Virus record (IMG/VR): IMGVR_UViG_3300021197_001389
Location: 1 to 38,906 of that record
Length of the DNA stretch: 38,906 bases
Source of the DNA: a virus
Reading direction: 5' to 3' (one strand)
Part shown: one piece after another, positions 31,285 through 36,784 of the stretch
Position numbering within the stretch: position 1 is the stretch's first letter
How the letters are laid out: every line of letters starts with the position of its first letter
The notes under the pieces: generated by a model
Seen by the model: only the letters and a program-made list of their open reading frames with translations
The model's database searches: none
What the model was told of the DNA's origin: nothing
Program-made: the position numbers and the translations under genes

Positions 31285-31729
31285 TATTATGCCCAATCAT
31301 TGACTGGTCTAGGATAGGGTGAGTGTAATCATCTTGATTCTTTGTCTCATAGTCTATCATTGCTTGTCTAATTGCATCTTCTGCGAGTACACTACAATGT
31401 AGTTTAATCGGCGGTAAATCTAGTACCTCAGCGATGTCTTTATCTTTAATTAACTTAGCTTCTTCAATTGTCTTTCCCATCATCATATCCACAAACAAAC
31501 TTGAAGACGCTATTGCACTTCCACAGCCGTATGTTTTAAATTTAACATCTACAATCTTTTCATCGTCGTCAAGTAATAGTTGCAACTGCATTACGTCACC
31601 GCACGCAGGTGCTCCCGCTAGTCCTGTTGCGACTCTCGGGTCTTTCCTATCTAACCTTCCAACTGAATGTTTTTGAGGATTTGCTAATACTGCCTCAAAT
31701 CTTTGTACTACTTCTTTTGAGTATGCCAC
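31271..31729 (-). CDS. iscU: Fe-S cluster scaffold protein IscU
   Basis: The 152-residue protein matches IscU closely. The active residues are Cys43 and Asp45 (AGAPACGDVMQLQL), Cys69 (YGCGSAIASSS), and His111 and Cys112 (PPIKLHCSVLAEDAI), the same spacing as E. coli Cys37, Asp39, Cys63, His105 and Cys106. The chaperone-binding motif LPPIK is kept (LPPVK in E. coli). A C-terminal extension of about 25 residues (NQDDYTHPILDQSM) is not usual. IscU builds [2Fe-2S] and [4Fe-4S] clusters from the cysteine desulfurase, so host IscS would be needed. Start overlaps the upstream oxygenase gene by 35 bases. Confidence 0.95.
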   Translation of the reverse strand: MAYSKEVVQRFEAVLANPQKHSVGRLDRKDPRVATGLAGAPACGDVMQLQLLLDDDEKIVDVKFKTYGCGSAIASSSLFVDMMMGKTIEEAKLIKDKDIAEVLDLPPIKLHCSVLAEDAIRQAMIDYETKNQDDYTHPILDQSMIGHNNGPK

Positions 31730-32261
31730 ATTTTCTCCTTACTTCATCATAGCTTTCTTGAAAAGAAAAGCTAACTATAAATCTATCTGTATCGCAGGCG
31801 GGTACGCCATGCATCTTTGTATTGTCAAGTAGAAAGCTTCCATATGGGTAAGCCACTTTATCCACCACAATACTTGAAAACCTTTTTTGATAAACAAAAT
31901 TCATACAACTCTTGGTTGCAAAGTCAACATGAGCTTTCAACTCTTGACCCGCTTTTAACAAGTAGAACCGTATGAATGGTTTTAACGGTTTCGCGATATT
32001 TTTTGCGGTATTTTCCAAGTAGCCTCTTGGGTCAAACTCACCAAGGTCTTCAGTTCGGTGAATGTGTTGTTCTTTCAGAACATACCAATTATCAAAGAGC
32101 TTCGCTTGCTCTGTTGGGTCACTTCCGTATTTTAAATATAAAGAAGCAAATTGCCCAAACGGTCCGTTCAAAGTATCCGTCATGGGCGTCATATTTTTCA
32201 GTATGTGGTCAACGGGAATCTGTGTCCAATCAATACCATTTAGCGGACTACAACCAGCCAT
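31695..32261 (-). CDS. Fe(II)/2-oxoglutarate oxygenase-like protein (second of a pair)
   Basis: 188 residues. An oxygenase facial triad can be read as His-x-Asp in LKAHVDFATKSCMNFVY and a distal His in NTKMHGVPACDTDRF, where the Arg could bind 2-oxoglutarate. The surrounding beta-barrel pattern (KAGQEL before the HxD; IVVDKVAYPYGSFLLDN between) is like the aspartyl/proline hydroxylase group. It aligns over its second half with its neighbour at 32248-32766. Substrate unknown; protein or nucleic-acid hydroxylation is possible. Its placement next to Fe-S genes may reflect a shared iron theme. Confidence 0.7.
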   Translation of the reverse strand: MAGCSPLNGIDWTQIPVDHILKNMTPMTDTLNGPFGQFASLYLKYGSDPTEQAKLFDNWYVLKEQHIHRTEDLGEFDPRGYLENTAKNIAKPLKPFIRFYLLKAGQELKAHVDFATKSCMNFVYQKRFSSIVVDKVAYPYGSFLLDNTKMHGVPACDTDRFIVSFSFQESYDEVRRKCGILKRSSTKI

Positions 32262-32766
32262 CTGCCATTAACCTTTCGCGTATATCCTCAAATTCATACT
32301 CATGGAACGCAAGTTGCATACTCATTCTCTCTGCCCCAACGGGTACAGAGTGGGCTACTCCACAGTCGAAGAAGAACCTATCATAATTGTAAGTAATTCC
32401 GTCGTGTATTATAGGGTTCGACTTATCTCGTACAAAATTTATCGCACACTTTCGCGATTCATCGTGATGTGTGAATATCTCCTTACCCGCTGGGAGTTTC
32501 ATGAAATTAACCCACTTCACTCTACCATACCCTAGGGTTTTAATACACTCTTGGACTTCCTTACAAGGTATCATTTGGGGAGGAACCTTTACCATCATAT
32601 AAGAGCCGTCCCAACTGGTCTCAGTATTTCGAGACGCTTCGTCAATCTGAACTTTCATATGGTCGGCAATCTTCTCGTAGACTACGGGAACCATTGACTT
32701 TTCATAAAGTTCGACGTTAATCTTGCTCCAATCTAATTTGTACTTTACTGGTAATAATGTGTTCAT
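32248..32766 (-). CDS. Fe(II)/2-oxoglutarate oxygenase-like protein (first of a pair)
   Basis: 172 residues. The core LPAGKEIFTHHDESRKCAIN carries the His-x-Asp motif and AHSVPVGAERMSMQLAF the distal His and candidate Arg. The order AG-E, H-x-D, Cys-x-NFV, Y-x-Y and HSVP is shared with the next gene, so the two probably arose by duplication. Phages often carry such oxygenases, usually with unknown substrates. Starts directly before the small gene at 32766 (TGATG-type overlap, one base). Confidence 0.72.
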   Translation of the reverse strand: MNTLLPVKYKLDWSKINVELYEKSMVPVVYEKIADHMKVQIDEASRNTETSWDGSYMMVKVPPQMIPCKEVQECIKTLGYGRVKWVNFMKLPAGKEIFTHHDESRKCAINFVRDKSNPIIHDGITYNYDRFFFDCGVAHSVPVGAERMSMQLAFHEYEFEDIRERLMADGWL

Positions 32767-32951
32767 CAGATAATTGCATCTACCCAGTTCTCTGCAACAT
32801 CTTCAGCATACCTTTCTGATTTAGTGTAGACCTTTCTGATTTCTACGATATCTCCGTTAGCTAGTAATTCTACGAAGAATCCTTTTTTGTCTCTCTTGAC
32901 TACTGCTGTCCTCTCATCTCTAGAGTAGGTATGCCATGTTGATGTTTTCAT
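32766..32951 (-). CDS. Small protein of unknown function
   Basis: 61 residues with three beta-like strands (TAVVKRDKKGFFVELLANGD; IVEIRKVY) and a C-terminal helix (SERYAEDVAENWVDAII). It looks like a small folded domain often seen in phage early or accessory genes, but I cannot name a family. AGGAAG lies upstream of its ATG. The 84 bases between it and the small terminase stop hold no strong promoter. Confidence 0.7.
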   Translation of the reverse strand: MKTSTWHTYSRDERTAVVKRDKKGFFVELLANGDIVEIRKVYTKSERYAEDVAENWVDAII

Positions 32952-33035
32952 TCTGCTTCCTATAGTACTAGTGCGATTACTTTGTGTATTCTACTAGATT
33001 TCATTAAATTATGGAATGCTTTCCACATATATCCT

Positions 33036-33497
33036 CTAATCCTTTTGACCGATTAGTTTCTCCATTAGTTTGCCGTAGTTCCCTTGACCAAAAGGTAACT
33101 CATTTATTTGAATGTTGGCTTGTTGCTTTATGGGGGCTGTTTTAGCCTTTTCCATTTCGGCCATAGCTTTTATTTCGTCCATTCGCATCTTATGTGCCAT
33201 CTGCAGCAGGTCAGCAACGTCTTTATTAGTGTACATCTGACTTTCTTCAGCTTCGTGAAGTTTTTCTTCGATAATGTTATCTAAGGCGCTAGCAAGTTTA
33301 AATCGGTTTCTGTAACCTGTATCTAAATACACTTGGTCGATGTATTGTTTGATTTCTCGCTTATTAAGATATTCACTTACGGTATTCTCGTCTAGTTTCA
33401 GTCGAGTACATACCTCACTTACACTACCAAGTTGTAGATAAGTATTTGCGACTTCTAATCCCTCTGGACTCATTTTTACTGCAATTTCATTTTTCAT
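33036..33497 (-). CDS. terS: Terminase small subunit, probable
   Basis: The chosen ATG at 33497 gives 153 residues; an upstream start (33554) would lie inside the promoter. The N-terminal half has a helix-turn-helix (SVSEVCTRLKLDENTVSEYL) suited to DNA recognition, then a helical oligomerisation region (KLASALDNIIEEKLHEAEES; KDVADLLQMAHKMRMDEI) and a C-terminal tail (ELPFGQGNYGKLMEKLIGQ). This layout matches small terminases, which bind pac or cos and load the large subunit. The -10 box ends only seven bases before the start codon, so the mRNA is nearly leaderless. It is separated from the large terminase by about 12 kb of accessory genes. Confidence 0.7.
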   Translation of the reverse strand: MKNEIAVKMSPEGLEVANTYLQLGSVSEVCTRLKLDENTVSEYLNKREIKQYIDQVYLDTGYRNRFKLASALDNIIEEKLHEAEESQMYTNKDVADLLQMAHKMRMDEIKAMAEMEKAKTAPIKQQANIQINELPFGQGNYGKLMEKLIGQKD

Positions 33498-33503
33498 ACT
33501 GTT

Positions 33504-33532
33504 AGTATACTCTACTTTTACTTCTTTGTCAA
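33504..33532 (-). promoter_or_regulatory. Consensus sigma70 promoter of the small terminase / leftward operon
   Basis: On the minus strand: TTGACA (33532-33527), 17-base spacer, TATACT (33509-33504). Transcription should start at or next to the ATG at 33497, so the mRNA is probably leaderless. A perfect palindrome (33548-33562) lies 15 bases upstream of the -35 box. Confidence 0.9.
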
Positions 33533-33547
33533 GAAATATTTTTAAGA

Positions 33548-33562
33548 GCATCATTATGATGC
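33548..33562. repeat. Palindrome GCATCAT-T-ATGATGC, operator-like
   Basis: A perfect 7-1-7 inverted repeat upstream of the small terminase promoter. A near copy (GCGTCAT, three bases, ATGATGC) lies at 37218-37234, 17 bases upstream of the PPK2 -35 box. Confidence 0.5.
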
Positions 33563-33660
33563 GCAGTTAGCGTCTTTTTATAAATTGAAATTTTTTTAAA
33601 AGTTGTACGTGCGGAGGGGTCCAGAGCGCTGGTCTATGCAAGGTCTAATAACCGCCCTAT

Positions 33661-33692
33661 CCCTAGCATAGGTATATAATAAATGTCAACAT
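33661..33692 (+). repeat. 32-bp direct repeat, copy 1
   Basis: Begins CCCTAGCATAGG and ends TATAATAAATGTCAACAT. It is identical to copy 2 (33707-33738) at 30 of 32 positions, with a 46-base period. Each contains a TATAAT that could serve as a rightward -10 box. Confidence 0.8.
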
Positions 33693-33706
33693 TTATTTTC
33701 ACGATT

Positions 33707-33738
33707 CCCTAGCATGGTTATATAATAAATGTCAACAT
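33707..33738 (+). repeat. 32-bp direct repeat, copy 2
   Basis: Begins CCCTAGCATGGT and ends TATAATAAATGTCAACAT. See copy 1 at 33661-33692. A third, shorter related stretch (TATAATAAATTATGTC) is at 33791-33806. Confidence 0.8.
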
Positions 33739-33894
33739 ATTTAATTTTTAATTTAGGCGAGATTTTTCACCTATTTAGGCGAAATAGCCTTATAATAAAT
33801 TATGTCGTAACGAGGGCGACTTTAAAAAACGGGCGTAGAGAGGGAAAAGCCGAGAGCCTTAGCAAATCGGATTAAACTCAAAGGCAAATAAAAC

Positions 33895-33954
33895 ATGGTT
33901 GCCAAACAGTCGAAACAATTAGGACTGAATTTTTTATGGGAGAAAATATTATGA
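33895..33954 (+). CDS. Possible 19-codon leader peptide
   Basis: ATG at 33895 opens a short frame (MVAKQSKQLGLNFLWEKIL) ending in TGA at 33952-33954, which overlaps the ATG of the first plus-strand gene (33951) as ATGA. It spans the conserved TGGGAGAAAAT cassette. No clear ribosome-binding site is seen upstream, so it may be chance; coupling to the next gene would be its likely role. Confidence 0.3.
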   Translation: MVAKQSKQLGLNFLWEKIL

Positions 33955-34265
33955 TAATAGGAAAAGATTATTTGCCGATTGAAAGGCAGAGAAAAGAACG
34001 CGAGAGAAAACGCGAACTCGTTAATCGCTTTTTGGTTTTGTGTGGTTTGGTTGTTGTGAATGTCGCAACTTTTCCGAGCCTTTACGAAGTCATAGCGAAC
34101 AACGGAACGCCACCGCCCGCCAGTTTTACTGGGTTGATTATGTGCGGTCTTTGTTTTTATCTCGCTTACTCGCTTAGACTAAGATTATATTTTTATGCTC
34201 TAGGCGAATTTATCGGGATTTGTTGCAATGGGTTTTTATGCCTTACTGCATTAAATCTTATTTAA
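33951..34265 (+). CDS. Small membrane protein
   Basis: Starting at ATG 33951 (MIIGKDYLPIERQRKERERK), the 104-residue product has a strongly basic N-terminus and two or three membrane segments: about 25-45 (FLVLCGLVVVNVATFPSLY), about 60-75 (FTGLIMCGLCFYLAYS) and about 80-100 (FYALGEFIGICCNGFLCLTA). GGGAG lies eight bases upstream; the ATG at 33936 that overlaps this site is in frame 15 bases earlier and less likely to be used. It opens the plus operon. Function unknown; several Cys residues in the membrane region are notable. Confidence 0.72.
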   Translation: MIIGKDYLPIERQRKERERKRELVNRFLVLCGLVVVNVATFPSLYEVIANNGTPPPASFTGLIMCGLCFYLAYSLRLRLYFYALGEFIGICCNGFLCLTALNLI

Positions 34266-34272
34266 ATGGTTA

Positions 34273-34296
34273 GGCGGTTGCCATTACTCAACCGCC
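34273..34296 (+). other. Perfect intercistronic hairpin 1
   Basis: GGCGGTTG (34273-34280) and CAACCGCC (34289-34296) pair perfectly around an 8-base loop. No T-run follows, so it is not a simple terminator. It lies between the first membrane-protein gene and the next TGGGAGAAAA cassette. Confidence 0.75.
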
Positions 34297-34318
34297 ATAT
34301 TTCATGGGAGAAAAAAAC

Positions 34319-34471
34319 ATGGAAAAAGAAACGAAGAAAAAGCAACCTAGCAAAAAAGAGCTAATGAGAGAGATTGAAAACTTAGATACTAAAAAGGTTT
34401 TCGATTATGTCTCACTAGGTCGAACCAACATAGCCAACATTAAGGCTATCGCGGAAATGCTAAAGGCTTAA
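34319..34471 (+). CDS. Small basic helical protein with SLGRxNI motif (copy 1)
   Basis: The 50-residue product begins MEKETKKKQPSKKELMREIE and continues with VSLGRTNIANIKAIAEML. It is clearly related to the 49-residue protein at 36635-36784: both open with MEK and a Lys-rich stretch, then SKK-(E/A)L-x-x-EIE, then SLGR(T/A)NI and a C-terminal helix. The helix-turn-helix-like shape hints at nucleic-acid binding; nothing more is known. GGGAG lies upstream (34306-34310), and the conserved in-frame ATG is 15 bases before the start. Confidence 0.68.
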   Translation: MEKETKKKQPSKKELMREIENLDTKKVFDYVSLGRTNIANIKAIAEMLKA

Positions 34472-34482
34472 TATTAACCAAC

Positions 34483-34504
34483 GCGGGAGCAATTACGCTC
34501 CCGC
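34483..34504 (+). other. Perfect intercistronic hairpin 2
   Basis: GCGGGAGC (34483-34490) and GCTCCCGC (34497-34504) pair perfectly around AATTAC. No T-run follows; a TGGGAGAAAAT cassette begins five bases later. Confidence 0.78.
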
Positions 34505-34523
34505 ACTTATGGGAGAAAATAAA

Positions 34524-34715
34524 ATGGAATGTATTCAATTAGAATTTGATTTCGGCGGACACCATACGCCAACATTTGAAACATGGTACGCGGAGAATAG
34601 CACCGAAAAGCGTAAATTTGGGGAGCAACAATATACACCCGAAGAAGCGAAAAAGGTTTATTCTAAACTTAAAGAAAATGGCTTTTTTGCTAGAGGGGGA
34701 TATCATGCGGGTTAA
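34524..34715 (+). CDS. Small acidic protein of unknown function
   Basis: The 63-residue product begins MECIQLEFDFGGHHTPTFET and has a Lys/Glu-rich helix (YTPEEAKKVYSKLKENG) and an Arg-Gly-Gly end. GGGAG lies eight bases upstream of the ATG at 34524; an in-frame ATG is 15 bases earlier (34509), as in the neighbouring genes. Its last 11 bases overlap the exonuclease start. No family recognised. Confidence 0.65.
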   Translation: MECIQLEFDFGGHHTPTFETWYAENSTEKRKFGEQQYTPEEAKKVYSKLKENGFFARGGYHAG

Positions 34716-35517
34716 ACATAACGCTCTGATCCTTGACACGGAAACGACATTTAAAAACGAGAAACCATTCCTCGCCTATAACATAGGCGGGGCATTTGGC
34801 GACATCTACTCGGCAAAATCAAAGCCGATAGCTTTCGATTTTTATGTCGAGGAAATAATCACGGATTCCCAAAACTTTCAGCACACCTATCTTGACAAAG
34901 AGACAGGCGAGCGGAAATTTTGGAAATACGATTCGCGGTTTAATTTTGTTTTGAATGAATGGCGACTCGATAAAGACCGCCCCGATTCTAAAAAGAAGGT
35001 TAAACCACTAGCGGAAATTTTTGATAAAATCGCCGAATTTATAGACGCTTCCGATTCGGTCGCTTCTTATAATTGGGCATTTGATAAAAAGGCTTTTATA
35101 ACTACTTGCCTTGAATATCAAAATCGAAAATGGACAGAGTTTGATAGAATCCCGAACTGGTGCATTTTGGACGCTTACGGAAATCGCATGATTAACGCGA
35201 ATTATTTCACTATGGTTGACAAAGAAAAGCCGATTTATAAAAAGGCATTTCTAAGCCATAGCGGGAAAAACTACGGGTATTCAGCACAGGCAATGGCTCG
35301 CTGGATTTTCGATTCTGAGCAATATGTAGAACAACATACCGCACAAGATGACGCGACTATGGAATTTGAACTGGCTCGGCATTTTGTCCGAAAACATAAA
35401 AAGGATTTCGAGAAAACATTTCTCGGACACCCTAAAACATTTTCATGGATTAAAATGAAAAAGAAAATGTCCGCTACCGCTAAAATGGAAGCGAGACAGG
35501 GACAACTTCTCCCATAG
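34705..35517 (+). CDS. DEDD-type 3'-5' exonuclease
   Basis: From ATG 34705 (GAGGGGGATATC precedes it) the product has 270 residues. Exo I is ALILDTETTF (Asp11, Glu13). Exo II is ASYNWAFDKKAF with an Asn and Asp. Exo III is EQHTAQDDATMEFELAR with the His and Asp typical of DnaQ-like DEDDh enzymes. These residues bind two metal ions and remove nucleotides from DNA or RNA 3' ends. There is no polymerase domain. A role in replication, degradation of host nucleic acid or RNA processing is possible. The gene overlaps the upstream small gene by 11 bases. Confidence 0.85.
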   Translation: MRVKHNALILDTETTFKNEKPFLAYNIGGAFGDIYSAKSKPIAFDFYVEEIITDSQNFQHTYLDKETGERKFWKYDSRFNFVLNEWRLDKDRPDSKKKVKPLAEIFDKIAEFIDASDSVASYNWAFDKKAFITTCLEYQNRKWTEFDRIPNWCILDAYGNRMINANYFTMVDKEKPIYKKAFLSHSGKNYGYSAQAMARWIFDSEQYVEQHTAQDDATMEFELARHFVRKHKKDFEKTFLGHPKTFSWIKMKKKMSATAKMEARQGQLLP

Positions 35518-35522
35518 GAGTT

Positions 35523-35545
35523 AGGCGGGATTTGTCGCCCCGCCT
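35523..35545 (+). other. Intercistronic hairpin 3
   Basis: AGGCGGG (35523-35529) and CCCGCCT (35539-35545) pair perfectly around nine bases. It lies just after the exonuclease stop, and a TTTGGGAGAAAT cassette follows 30 bases on. Confidence 0.7.
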
Positions 35546-35592
35546 TGAACAAAAAGCGACTTTTTATTAACTTTATTTTGGGAGAAATAATT

Positions 35593-35703
35593 ATGAGAAA
35601 TAGAAATAAAATACAACTCGAACGCGAACTAATCGGCTATAAATATTTATGTCTTTTTGTTCTTGGTTTTTGTTTGGGTTATTGGTGCGGTGGTTTGATA
35701 TGA
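35593..35703 (+). CDS. Tiny one-helix membrane protein
   Basis: 36 residues: a basic N-terminus (MRNRNKIQLERELIGYKY) then a hydrophobic Gly/Cys/Trp-rich segment (LFVLGFCLGYWCGGLI). GGGAG lies upstream (35579-35583). Its TGA overlaps the HAD phosphatase start (ATGA), suggesting coupled translation. Small membrane peptide of unknown role. Confidence 0.6.
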   Translation: MRNRNKIQLERELIGYKYLCLFVLGFCLGYWCGGLI

Positions 35704-36155
35704 TAGCGGTTTTTGATTTAGACGGAACTGTTATTGATTCAAGCCATAGAGCATTGACGGATTCGGGCGGGGCTATAAATCTTGAAAACTGGCGAAGCCA
35801 TACGGCGGAGCAGATTCTTCAAGATTCAGAATTGCCCCTAGCCCGATATATGCGGGAATGTATAACCAATCCTAAAATTAGGGTTTGGATTTGCACTTCT
35901 CGAAGTCTAAGCGAAGCAGACCGCGAATTGCTCGCCCGACTGGGACTCATTCCCGATTTGATTTTATCGAGAGATAAAAACGATAATCGAGAAGATGTTC
36001 CCTACAAATTAGCGAAAATCAGAAAACGCTTAAACTTGCCTAGCGTAAGAAAAAGCGAAAAACTGTTTTTTGATGATAGGGCGGACATTCGGGAAGCAAT
36101 GCGGGGCGAGGGTTTTATTTGCCCCGCTCCGCATTTGTGGAACTTGTATTCATAG
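35700..36155 (+). CDS. HAD-family phosphatase (polynucleotide-kinase-phosphatase-like)
   Basis: The 151-residue protein has the HAD catalytic loop at its N-terminus, Asp6 and Asp8 in AVFDLDGTVIDSSHRA, a motif-II Thr/Ser in WICTSRSL, and motif-IV acidic residues in LFFDDRADIREAM. The layout resembles the 3'-phosphatase domain of T4 polynucleotide kinase and similar phage phosphatases. Together with the exonuclease gene it could act on nucleic-acid ends, but a nucleotide phosphatase is also possible. I chose ATG 35700 because of the 4-base overlap; an earlier ATG at 35649 lies in the previous gene's frame region. A strong terminator follows the stop. Confidence 0.8.
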   Translation: MIAVFDLDGTVIDSSHRALTDSGGAINLENWRSHTAEQILQDSELPLARYMRECITNPKIRVWICTSRSLSEADRELLARLGLIPDLILSRDKNDNREDVPYKLAKIRKRLNLPSVRKSEKLFFDDRADIREAMRGEGFICPAPHLWNLYS

Positions 36156-36163
36156 GCGAACTG

Positions 36164-36197
36164 GCGAGGGCGGAGAAATCCGCTCTCGCTTTTTTTT
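36164..36197 (+). terminator. Strong intrinsic terminator of the plus operon
   Basis: GCGAGGGCGGA (36164-36174) pairs with TCCGCTCTCGC (36179-36189; one G-T pair) around GAAA, followed by eight T (36190-36197). It ends the plus operon after the HAD phosphatase. Confidence 0.92.
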
Positions 36198-36209
36198 GGC
36201 ATTTTTTCT

Positions 36210-36281
36210 AAATGCGAATGATTCTCATTCTCATCTACCTCCAAATGAGAATGATTCTCATTCGCATTTGGATTTTTTTTT
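36210..36281 (+). repeat. 25-bp inverted repeat with Fur-box-like palindromes and a T-run
   Basis: Arms at 36210-36234 and 36245-36269 match at 22 of 25 positions, and nine T follow (36273-36281), so it could be a second terminator. The same bases contain a perfect 9-1-9 palindrome at 36244-36262 (AATGAGAAT-G-ATTCTCATT), close to the Fur 7-1-7 consensus TGATAATNATTATCA, and a 15-base direct repeat GAATGATTCTCATTC at 36216-36230 and 36249-36263. Confidence 0.6.
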
Positions 36282-36300
36282 GGCTGCGCCGAAGGCGCCG

Positions 36301-36327
36301 AGTAGTAGTGTGACGATGATTATTTTT
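36301..36327 (+). repeat. 27-bp repeat, copy 1
   Basis: Reads AGTAGTAGTGTGACGATG then ATTATTTTT and is preceded by GGCGCCG. It is identical to copy 2 at 36356-36382; a degenerate copy 3 is at 36979-37002. Confidence 0.8.
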
Positions 36328-36355
36328 CGCGTACGCGTGAGGTGCAGGCGGCGCC

Positions 36356-36382
36356 AGTAGTAGTGTGACGATGATTATTTTT
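36356..36382 (+). repeat. 27-bp repeat, copy 2
   Basis: Identical to copy 1 (36301-36327), 55 bases further on, preceded by GGCGCC. Both lie downstream (leftward) of the minus-strand promoter at 36415-36443. Confidence 0.8.
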
Positions 36383-36414
36383 TGTTTTACAAACGCGAAA
36401 AGCCGACGGCGCCC

Positions 36415-36443
36415 ATTATACCACAGCGGGTGACGCATGTCAA
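36415..36443 (-). promoter_or_regulatory. Leftward sigma70 promoter A
   Basis: On the minus strand: TTGACA (36443-36438), 17 bases, TATAAT (36420-36415). No minus-strand gene follows; the transcript would cross the 27-bp repeats and run antisense to the plus operon. Confidence 0.8.
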
Positions 36444-36517
36444 GGACTTTCTTGAAATTTCATCAAATTTCTTATGCAGCATGTCTGTGGCGAACCTGGA
36501 CCCCTCCCCACCCTGGT

Positions 36518-36546
36518 AGTATATCACAGAACCCGGCGCGGGTCAA
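36518..36546 (-). promoter_or_regulatory. Leftward sigma70 promoter B
   Basis: Minus strand: TTGACC (36546-36541), 17 bases, TATACT (36523-36518). The bases after the -10 (ACCAGGGTGGGG) are shared with promoter C. Confidence 0.78.
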
Positions 36547-36581
36547 GACTTATTTTAATTATTTTTAATTTAAGAAATCCC

Positions 36582-36609
36582 TTGACAATTTGGATTGGCG
36601 CTGTATAAT
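36582..36609 (+). promoter_or_regulatory. Rightward sigma70 promoter of the small SLGRxNI gene
   Basis: TTGACA (36582-36587), 16-base spacer, TATAAT (36604-36609). The start codon is 25 bases beyond, with AAGGAGAAAGAA as ribosome-binding site. Confidence 0.85.
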
Positions 36610-36634
36610 AGTATACATAAACAAGGAGAAAGAA

Positions 36635-36784
36635 ATGGAAAAAGCAAAAAAAGTAAAAATCAGCAAAAAAGCGCTAATCGCTGAAATCGAAAAAATGGGC
36701 GTTGAACAAAAAATCACCAACTCTTTAGGTAGAGCTAACATCGAGACAATCGTATGGGTCAAAAGTTTACTAAAAAATAGCTAA
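36635..36784 (+). CDS. Small basic helical protein with SLGRxNI motif (copy 2)
   Basis: 49 residues starting MEKAKKVKISKKALIAEIEK, then TNSLGRANIETIVWVKSLL. It is related to the product at 34319-34471 through the Lys-rich start, the EIE helix and the SLGR(T/A)NI motif. Unlike copy 1 it stands alone with its own consensus promoter and terminator, in a GC-rich non-coding region. An earlier in-frame ATG (36590) overlaps the promoter. Function unknown; a small regulatory DNA-binding protein is a plausible guess. Confidence 0.75.
   Translation: MEKAKKVKISKKALIAEIEKMGVEQKITNSLGRANIETIVWVKSLLKNS

Larger units (their letters stand above)
33563..33894. promoter_or_regulatory. Non-coding divergent control region
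   Basis: No gene is visible in these 332 bases between the leftward and rightward operons. The region holds two 32-bp direct repeats, a perfect 18-bp inverted repeat at 33679-33696 (8-base arms, ATAAATGT), a third shorter TATAATAAAT copy at 33791-33800, two copies of ATTTAGGCGA (33751-33760, 33773-33782), and an AT-rich stretch. It may hold promoters and operators for the plus operon or part of an origin. Confidence 0.5.

Noticed and set aside
30673-31296. Sulfotransferase start at TTG 31296
   Set aside because: The ATG at 31284 leaves the PAPS-binding motif at the expected distance from the N-terminus and needs no rare start codon.
33600-33660. tRNA-like look of the stretch near 33620-33660
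   Set aside because: No acceptor stem, T-loop consensus or anticodon arm could be folded by eye.
34539-34739. Minus-strand frame over the plus operon
   Set aside because: Antisense to a well-supported pair of overlapping plus genes; no promoter or ribosome-binding site.
36235-36438. Minus-strand frame of 67 codons across the repeats downstream of promoter A
   Set aside because: It reads through the 27-bp repeats and the inverted repeat giving low-complexity His/Arg/Ile text; no ribosome-binding site. A non-coding RNA is more likely.
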